Positions 8,288 to 11,493 of a DNA stretch of 11,493 bases are shown here, piece after piece (the first letter of the stretch is position 1; the number at the start of each line of letters is the position of its first letter). The notes beneath the pieces are model-generated. The model made no database searches, was not told the origin of the DNA, and was given only the letters and a program-made list of their open reading frames with translations. Both the position numbers and the translations under genes were made by a program. The DNA comes from Pseudomonadales bacterium (GTDB lineage: Bacteria > Pseudomonadota > Gammaproteobacteria > Pseudomonadales > Moraxellaceae). The stretch covers positions 1 through 11,493 of the forward strand of contig JABEVH010000055.1 in the NCBI GenBank assembly GCA_013043915.1, read 5' to 3'.

Positions 8288-8491
8288 CCTTCGAAAATTT
8301 TGTCGTCCCACACTGATGACAGTAACTCATTGAAAGATCAGACGTATAGTCTTAACGTATGTTAATGGGTAGTCAGGCATAGGCAGTCAAATACCTGTTA
8401 AGACCAAGTCAACTTGTATGCCTTTAGAGCCAAAACGAGGTTAAGAAGTAACACAGCTGGCATTTTCCCCCTGCCACAAAATTTTCGAGGG
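8288..8491. repeat. Spaced 16-bp inverted repeat bracketing the cas operon promoter
   Basis: 8288-8303 (CCTTCGAAAATTTTGT) and 8476-8491 (ACAAAATTTTCGAGGG) are reverse complements at 15 of 16 positions, 172 bp apart. The core AAAATTTT is itself palindromic, so part of the match follows from that. They could be two copies of an AT-rich protein-binding site. Confidence 0.4.
8337..8365 (-). promoter_or_regulatory. Candidate sigma-70 promoter of the cas operon with overlapping palindromes
   Basis: On the minus strand TTAACA (8360-8365) and TCTGAT (8337-8342) are 17 bp apart, matching the -35 and -10 consensus at 5 and 4 of 6 positions. TTAAC-GTAT-GTTAA (8352-8365) lies on the -35 and AGAC-GTATA-GTCT (8340-8352) lies on the -10, both positioned like repressor sites. 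Transcription would begin about 100 bp before cas3. Another TTGACT lies upstream near 8385 but has no good -10 partner. Confidence 0.4.
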
Positions 8492-8508
8492 TTAGGGCTT
8501 ACACCCCC

Positions 8509-8781
8509 TTACTCGTCATATTTTGGTGGCTCAAATTGAAGAACTCTCAACTCGCTTAGCCATTTTATAGAATAGTAATAGTCACGAAGCGTGGCCTGCG
8601 CCTGCCCCTGGCGCGTACGGTAAAACTTGTGAACGTCCCCCTTACCTATGTAACACGCCTTTTTATTGCAAAAACGAAAAAATGTCAGTGCGCGCCGAAT
8701 ATAGGCATCCGCGCTACCCTTCTGCCCCTTAAGCTTTTTCCTTCTTTTGCGCAGCATAGCTTCAACGTCTCTATCGATCAT
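8509..8781 (-). CDS. Small protein resembling a free-standing core-binding domain of a tyrosine recombinase
   Basis: The 90-residue protein is very basic at its start (LRKRRKKLKGQKG, 9-21), then reads ADAYIRRALTFFRFCNKK and VHKFYRTRQGQAQATLRDYYYSIKWL. This layout (helix, turn, helix with ATLRDYY-type heptads) resembles the N-terminal SAM-like DNA-binding domain of tyrosine recombinases, but there is no catalytic domain and no room for one. The ATG at 8781 overlaps the stop of the recombinase gene as ATGA, so translation is probably coupled. It could be a recombination directionality or accessory factor that binds the same DNA, or a remnant of a second recombinase. I do not recognise a named family; the domain call rests on sequence pattern only. 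Confidence 0.75.
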   Translation of the reverse strand: MIDRDVEAMLRKRRKKLKGQKGSADAYIRRALTFFRFCNKKACYIGKGDVHKFYRTRQGQAQATLRDYYYSIKWLSELRVLQFEPPKYDE

Positions 8782-9668
8782 AATCTGTCTCGCACAATAT
8801 AGGATGAAACAACGTCGATTCGATGGTGCCCTAGCTCCTCAGAAACCACCATCCGTGCATTTTTTTCAGCTACTCCCTGCTCGATTAACTGCTCATAGCG
8901 CTCCTGTGCGTACGCGGCTCTCAGTTCATGTGGTCGGGAAATTTTGTGTATTTTGAGCACCGACCGCGCTTCACGTAGTTCTGAATCCACAAACTGTCTA
9001 TACGTTTGCATATCTGGAACCAGGCAGATCTCAGGGCACCCTGCAGCCAATAAACGTAACCTTTCAAGGGCTTTTCCAGATACAGGTACCTGCCGCGCTT
9101 GGTGGCCCTTCGTTCCATAGTTAATCGTGACATGGCCAAATTTTTCTGCCTGAAGGACTGCGTGTGAAAGAGGGAGAAGGCTCGCTTCCTTGCACCTCAA
9201 TCCGAGATCTCTCGCCAGTTCAATAACGCCGGCAGCATTTTCTAGACCCGCTGTGCGTAGGCATTTTGCCGCGTCCTCCACCCCGGTTCTGTTCATGCCA
9301 TCTGCCACCTGAGTGCGGACTCGAGTTCGCCTCTTAACATTCAGGTCGTGAACAGCTGTCAACGCAGTCCATCTCCCACCAGTTGCAGCACTCATAACAC
9401 TGTTAACTGAGCTAATTCTGTTTTGAATTGTTGAGGTACTTAAATTTTCATTTTTTAAATGATCAGCATATCCTCTTAGAATATCATGCGTCACATTTTC
9501 CATTTTATTAATGCCAACTGATTTAGCATAATCACAAAAGTCATTGAATCGCTGAGAATTTGTAGCAACTGTTGAATAGCTGATTTGTCCGGCTTTTCGT
9601 TCACGGTCAAGTGCATAATAACCAGCCTTACCCATATCTCTGCTACCTAGCCTAAAATTTCTACTCAT
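8778..9668 (-). CDS. int: Tyrosine recombinase/integrase
   Basis: This is a site-specific recombinase that would cut and rejoin DNA through a 3'-phosphotyrosine intermediate. The 296-residue protein has a core-binding domain at about 20-110 (YSTVATNSQRFNDFCDYAKS, then STSTIQNRISSVNSVM) and a catalytic domain at about 125-296. The active residues are visible: R158 (LGLRCKEASLL), K187 (GTKGHQ), H247 and R250 (HELR), H281 (LGHH) and Y290 nine residues later, six before the end. It resembles the Integrase_1-type recombinases of gammaproteobacterial islands more than XerC/D or IntI, but I cannot test that. The ATG at 9668 follows AGGAG with about 8 nt spacing. It overlaps the 90-residue gene by 4 nt. 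Two inverted repeats and a tandem repeat lie directly upstream, where an attachment or control site would be expected. Confidence 0.93.
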   Translation of the reverse strand: MSRNFRLGSRDMGKAGYYALDRERKAGQISYSTVATNSQRFNDFCDYAKSVGINKMENVTHDILRGYADHLKNENLSTSTIQNRISSVNSVMSAATGGRWTALTAVHDLNVKRRTRVRTQVADGMNRTGVEDAAKCLRTAGLENAAGVIELARDLGLRCKEASLLPLSHAVLQAEKFGHVTINYGTKGHQARQVPVSGKALERLRLLAAGCPEICLVPDMQTYRQFVDSELREARSVLKIHKISRPHELRAAYAQERYEQLIEQGVAEKNARMVVSEELGHHRIDVVSSYIVRDRL

Positions 9669-9687
9669 GATGTTCTCCTATTAAATA

Positions 9688-9730
9688 TTTATCGGTTTAT
9701 GAATGCATTGTGCATCTATAAACCGATAAA
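9688..9730. repeat. 43-bp inverted repeat directly upstream of int
   Basis: Two 20-bp arms, TTTATCGGTTTATGAATGCA and TGCATCTATAAACCGATAAA, flank TTG and pair at 18 of 20 positions. The outer 13 bp of each arm are perfect. It ends 19 bp before the int start codon, so it would lie in the int 5' leader or promoter. Possible roles are a recombinase core site, an operator for int autoregulation, or an RNA hairpin near the ribosome site. Confidence 0.85.
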
Positions 9731-9739
9731 AACTAAGCG

Positions 9740-9766
9740 GATTGGGCACTGTTCAGGCACCCAATC
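9740..9766. repeat. Second inverted repeat upstream of int
   Basis: GATTGGG (9740-9746) and CCCAATC (9760-9766) are exact inverted arms around a 13-nt centre that itself contains CTG-TT-CAG. It lies 9 bp from the 43-bp inverted repeat. It could be a second binding site of the same protein; a terminator is less likely since only TTTG follows. Confidence 0.65.
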
Positions 9767-9812
9767 TTTGAGGTTGCCGTATCACATAAATTACACATAA
9801 AACTTCATAATT

Positions 9813-9838
9813 AATATGATGTGGCAATATGATGTGGC
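9813..9838. repeat. 13-bp tandem repeat, two copies
   Basis: AATATGATGTGGC is repeated exactly at 9813-9825 and 9826-9838. Short adjacent direct repeats near an integrase gene resemble arm-type integrase or excisionase sites; slippage is the plain alternative. Confidence 0.8.
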
Positions 9839-10032
9839 GAGGCATGCATAGTATGACGACGTAACAGAAATGAGTTGTTTAGTGGTATGCACGGAATTTT
9901 TTGGCTCCGGCGGCTAGTCACGTACGCATGCCCTGTGCTGTAAAAATTACCAGTTAATTGCTACCATGCCGCCGTCACGCTACTCATGGGCTACAAGAGA
10001 TACCTCTGCTTGGGAACAGCATCCACAAGCGC

Positions 10033-10048
10033 AAAACCTGGGTTTTTT
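10033..10048 (+). terminator. Weak terminator-like hairpin with T-run
   Basis: AAAAC-CTGG-GTTTT followed by further Ts could form a five-pair hairpin on the plus strand. The stem is weak and no gene upstream on that strand is supported, so this may be chance. Confidence 0.2.
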
Positions 10049-10112
10049 ATTTAGGCAGTTTGCTCTGCACCTCAGCGATTTTCGTCGCTTTTTCGTCGCT
10101 AGCAGTACCACG
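10047..10112 (-). pseudogene. Possible 3' remnant of a gene
   Basis: Reading leftwards, 21 codons end in TAA at 10047 and encode a charged tail, TASDEKATKIAEVQSKLPK, which looks like a genuine protein C-terminus. The frame is closed by TAG directly upstream (10113-10115), and there is no start codon. The 11-bp tandem repeat lies inside it. It may be the tail of a deleted gene or chance; the evidence is composition only. Confidence 0.2.
10079..10100. repeat. 11-bp tandem repeat, two copies
   Basis: TTTTCGTCGCT occurs exactly at 10079-10089 and 10090-10100. No function is evident. Confidence 0.75.
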
Positions 10113-10128
10113 CTAACCACATGTTTTA

Positions 10129-10147
10129 ACTAACAAAAGTTGTTAGT
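10129..10147. repeat. Palindrome, 8-bp arms
   Basis: ACTAACAA and TTGTTAGT are exact inverted arms separated by AAG. The size suits a dimeric repressor operator. No promoter was recognised at this exact spot. Confidence 0.6.
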
Positions 10148-10288
10148 ATTCTCGACTGTCTCTTTGTGCTCAACAGGGCAGCATAAGAATGTATCTAAAT
10201 TTCATAATAGAAAAGATAATATTTATTCATAGCAACGCAATTAATATTTGCATTAATATGATACATATTTTATATCACGCAGGACAAG

Positions 10289-10321
10289 GCATTAAATACA
10301 CGACCACATTAATGCTTTTTT
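10289..10321 (+). terminator. Terminator-like hairpin with six Ts
   Basis: GCATTAA (10289-10295) pairs with TTAATGC (10309-10315) across a 13-nt loop and is followed by TTTTTT. The AT-rich stem makes it weak. There is no supported plus-strand gene upstream. Confidence 0.3.
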
Positions 10322-10324
10322 ATT

Positions 10325-10344
10325 AATACAGTTCGAACTGTATT
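10325..10344. promoter_or_regulatory. Perfect 20-bp palindrome, candidate operator
   Basis: AATACAGTTCGAACTGTATT is its own reverse complement with no spacer. It ends 1 bp before the TTGACT of the candidate promoter at 10346-10375, the place where an activator or repressor would bind. Confidence 0.6.
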
Positions 10345-10345
10345 T

Positions 10346-10375
10346 TTGACTGCACTTAATTTATAAGTGCATAAA
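10346..10375 (+). promoter_or_regulatory. Candidate promoter with an internal palindrome
   Basis: TTGACT (10346-10351) and CATAAA (10370-10375) are 18 bp apart. The inverted repeat TGCACTTA-ATTTA-TAAGTGCA (10351-10371) fills the spacer, as an operator would. No open frame of useful length follows on the plus strand, so any product would be an RNA or a very short peptide. Confidence 0.35.
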
Positions 10376-10430
10376 TTTGCGCAGATTACATTGCGCGTCA
10401 TGTAAACGACTGCAATTTTCTTAGAAATCA

Positions 10431-10448
10431 AATTCATTATAATGAATT
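10431..10448. promoter_or_regulatory. Perfect 18-bp palindrome containing TATAAT
   Basis: AATTCATTATAATGAATT is an exact palindrome and contains TATAAT at 10439-10444 (and its mirror on the other strand). No good -35 was found at 16-18 bp on the plus strand, so it may be a binding site and not a promoter. Confidence 0.5.
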
Positions 10449-10562
10449 CGATGATGAGGTATTGACATTCACCAGAGATACTGATGAAATCAATTTTCTG
10501 ATAAAATCATCGGCGCAACTAGGCCCGTGATTATTTTTGAGCAGACAGACATGACATCTGCC

Positions 10563-10576
10563 GGCTAATTTTAGCC
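10563..10576. repeat. Short palindrome
   Basis: GGCTAA-TT-TTAGCC, exact 6-bp arms. It is the last and weakest of the palindrome cluster. Confidence 0.4.
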
Positions 10577-10914
10577 CACACTACGCAGGCATGATTTATG
10601 CTAGTTATTTATAAAGGCTAGCTACCTTTACACCACCATCACGCGAACGGCAACTGATTGTATAAATTTAGCACATTTATAATGTTTTTCAACAGAAAAA
10701 TGCAAAAATTTCTATTCATCTCGTTATTGTAGCAGATGTCGTAAACCCGATAACACTCATGGTAATTGGCACCCACCTGTTGCTACCTAAGGTCGCCAAA
10801 ATTTCTGCCTTTTGTGCAACGCGATCTATCGATCACTTTAGGGATATCTTACCGTGGATATGCCTGTGGGTAACCCTGGCGGTAAGCCTTTAACCCTCAC
10901 GTTTTCTCAGGCTT

Positions 10915-11064
10915 TCAGTCCTCTGCTGCATTTTTGGTCTGCATCAGTTCTTGTGTCATGCTAGGCAAGCTCAGAACCGCACGCCAAAGAGCGAATGCTG
11001 GGGCAAAATACGCACGGGGTGCTTCCCTAGCCCCTTTGATGAACCCCTGGATGAAATCATGCAT
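10915..11064 (-). CDS. Small protein of 49 residues, third gene of a three-gene operon
   Basis: Not recognised. The ATG at 11064 overlaps the previous stop by 8 nt and follows AAGGGGAG about 9 nt upstream, a good ribosome site. The protein reads MHDFIQGFIKGAREAPRAYF, then APAFALWRAVLSLP and a polar tail MTQELMQTKNAAED. The first two thirds could form amphipathic helices that lie on or partly enter a membrane; there is no clear full span and no signal peptide. Downstream, AAGCCT/AGGCTT arms (10884-10914) could make a loose hairpin directly after the stop, without a T-run. Start site, ribosome site and coupling argue that it is real. Confidence 0.65.
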   Translation of the reverse strand: MHDFIQGFIKGAREAPRAYFAPAFALWRAVLSLPSMTQELMQTKNAAED

Positions 11065-11230
11065 GACGGTAACTCCCCTTTCCTTTTTTAGCTCTTCCTT
11101 TGGCCTTACCGTCTTTCCCCAACTTCAAGCGATCAGTTTTGTAGACCCAAACAACGATACCGACCGTCATAGCCATAGCACCAAAGACGATGACTGCTGC
11201 ACTCAGCATTAATGAGTCAGAAGTGCTCAT
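11057..11230 (-). CDS. Single-span membrane protein of 57 residues
   Basis: Not recognised. A short polar N-terminus (MSTSDS) leads into one hydrophobic span at about 7-29 (LMLSAAVIVFGAMAMTVGIVVWVY), followed by a strongly basic tail (KTDRLKLGKDGKAKGRAKKGKG). Under the positive-inside rule the tail should be cytoplasmic and the N-terminus periplasmic. The frame is open to 11320, but the ATG at 11230 has AAGGTG upstream, starts cleanly before the span, and lies 10 bp after the preceding gene's stop, so I take this start. It is coupled to the 49-residue gene by an 8-nt overlap. Its size and layout resemble accessory microproteins of respiratory or transport complexes, but no such complex is in view. 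Confidence 0.72.
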   Translation of the reverse strand: MSTSDSLMLSAAVIVFGAMAMTVGIVVWVYKTDRLKLGKDGKAKGRAKKGKGSYRHA

Positions 11231-11240
11231 GACAGACACC

Positions 11241-11372
11241 TTACCTATCCTCGCCTTTAAATAATGACTGGTGTTTGTCCTTGAAATGCATGTGAACGTA
11301 GTACACATAGCTCCAAGCAATCACCAGACAAAAAGCACCAAAACCAATGAGTCCAATCACTTCGGGTCTCAT
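11241..11372 (-). CDS. Single-span membrane protein of 43 residues, first gene of a three-gene operon
   Basis: Not recognised. The ATG at 11372 follows AAGGAGGG with about 5 nt spacing, one of the strongest ribosome sites in the window. The protein has a short N-terminus (MRPEV), one span at about 6-25 (IGLIGFGAFCLVIAWSYVYY), a histidine-containing juncture (VHMHFKDKHQ) and a charged end. The four C-terminal-side histidines and aromatic flank could be structural or metal-related; that is speculation. The right-hand repeat starts 43 bp upstream, so the native promoter or an upstream gene may have been displaced. Too short for usual gene callers, but ribosome site, span and operon spacing support it. 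Confidence 0.7.
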   Translation of the reverse strand: MRPEVIGLIGFGAFCLVIAWSYVYYVHMHFKDKHQSLFKGEDR

Positions 11373-11393
11373 TTTTCGCCCTCCTTATGAAAG

Positions 11394-11415
11394 CAATAGC
11401 ATGGCAAAGCTATTG
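11394..11415. repeat. Hairpin upstream of the small-gene operon
   Basis: CAATAGC (11394-11400) and GCTATTG (11409-11415) are exact inverted arms with an 8-nt loop. It lies between the strong ribosome site of the 43-residue gene and the right-hand repeat, and its last base abuts that repeat. It may be an operator or the tail of a displaced upstream gene. Confidence 0.5.
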
Positions 11416-11493
11416 TACTAACGCTCATGAAGGCGAGCCGACGCCCCCGAGCATGAAAGCCTTGGCGTAGCAGAGGCTGCTGCATCATGACGT
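11415..11493 (-). repeat. Right copy of the perfect 79-bp inverted repeat, cut by the window end
   Basis: This is the exact reverse complement of 22-100. The window ends inside it, so the true length is unknown. If it is the same element as the left copy, it should continue for about 17 bases matching the complement of 5-21. On its left it joins CTATTGTAC; the left copy joins AAGGTAC, so both insertions share GTAC at the border. Confidence 0.8.

Larger units (their letters stand above)
8233..8508 (-). other. Upstream gap of the cas operon
   Basis: This 276-bp gap between the 90-residue gene and cas3 has no open frame worth calling. It holds a candidate promoter (8337-8365), a spaced 16-bp inverted repeat (8288-8303 and 8476-8491) and a weak hairpin TGGCA/TGCCA near 8459-8477 that has no T-run. 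No CRISPR repeats are present. Confidence 0.7.
9731..10914. other. Long gap without a convincing gene, AT-rich and rich in palindromes
   Basis: About 1.2 kb lies between int and the three small genes. No frame of 60 codons or more is open. The left part has integrase-linked repeats; the part from about 10140 to 10730 is strongly AT-rich (12 G/C in 10201-10260, 16 in 10321-10380) and carries the palindromes listed separately. A trace of a broken gene may be present at 10047-10112. No tRNA, CRISPR repeat or known riboswitch was recognised. Confidence 0.7.

Noticed and set aside
9966..10133. Plus-strand frame of 55 codons (MPPSRYSWATRD... to TAA)
   Set aside because: No ribosome site before the ATG, no recognised domain, low-complexity serine/threonine end, and part of it is an 11-bp tandem repeat. 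It overlaps an equally plausible remnant on the other strand.
9688..10576. Degenerate CRISPR array or leader
   Set aside because: The palindromes differ in sequence and spacing, and there is no regular repeat of 28-29 bp.
10867..10875. DnaA-box-like TGTGGGTAA (TTACCCACA on the other strand)
   Set aside because: Single site with a mismatch to the consensus and no cluster, so it does not support a replication origin.
11057..11320. Longer version of the 57-residue protein starting at 11320
   Set aside because: It would overlap most of the 43-residue gene and lacks a ribosome site, whereas the ATG at 11230 has one and begins just before the membrane span.
10915..11372. The three small proteins as cbb3 or bd oxidase small subunits
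   Set aside because: Size and single spans are similar, but I do not see the known CcoQ, CcoS or CydX patterns and no oxidase gene is in the window.
22..11493. Repeat pair as attL/attR of the integrase
   Set aside because: Attachment sites of an integrated element are direct repeats; this pair is inverted.

Overview
The window holds a complete type I-E CRISPR-Cas operon and a tyrosine-recombinase module on one strand, followed by a palindrome-rich AT-rich gap and three tiny genes. The proteins look gammaproteobacterial by general resemblance (Cas proteins close in length and motifs to the E. coli Cascade set; a tyrosine recombinase of a kind common in that class). The coding part has moderate G+C and the right-hand gap is very AT-rich. 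I cannot name a genus. All supported genes lie on the minus strand, so the window reads right to left.

Layout by region. (1) 22-100 and 11415-11493 are a perfect 79-bp inverted repeat, so one repeat family brackets almost the whole window. The left copy overlaps the 3' end of cas2 and supplies its last 13 codons and its stop. (2) 59-8232 is a tightly packed operon: cas3, cse1 (cas8e), cse2 (cas11), cas6e, cas7e, cas5e, cas1, cas2. All frames are open and the catalytic residues I can check in Cas3, Cas6e and Cas1 are present. cas6e sits between cse2 and cas7, not after cas5 as in E. coli. No CRISPR array is visible. (3) 8233-8508 is the upstream gap of the cas operon, with a candidate promoter overlapped by two small palindromes. 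(4) 8509-9668 carries a complete tyrosine recombinase (R-K-HxxR-H-Y) coupled by an ATGA overlap to a 90-residue protein that looks like a free-standing core-binding domain. (5) 9669-10914 has no convincing gene. Next to int it has two large inverted repeats and a 13-bp tandem repeat, as expected of a recombination or regulatory region. Further right is an AT-rich stretch with at least five palindromes or hairpins and a promoter-like pair. (6) 10915-11372 encodes three proteins of 43, 57 and 49 residues, each with its own Shine-Dalgarno sequence. The first two have one membrane span each.

How the parts fit: Cse1, Cse2, Cas7, Cas5 and Cas6e would form Cascade, Cas3 would degrade the target, and Cas1-Cas2 would acquire spacers. 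Three points raise doubt about the present state of the locus: the altered Cas2 C-terminus, the repeat where the array would normally start, and the missing array. The adjacent recombinase and the bracketing repeats suggest that the cas block has been mobile or rearranged; this is inference.
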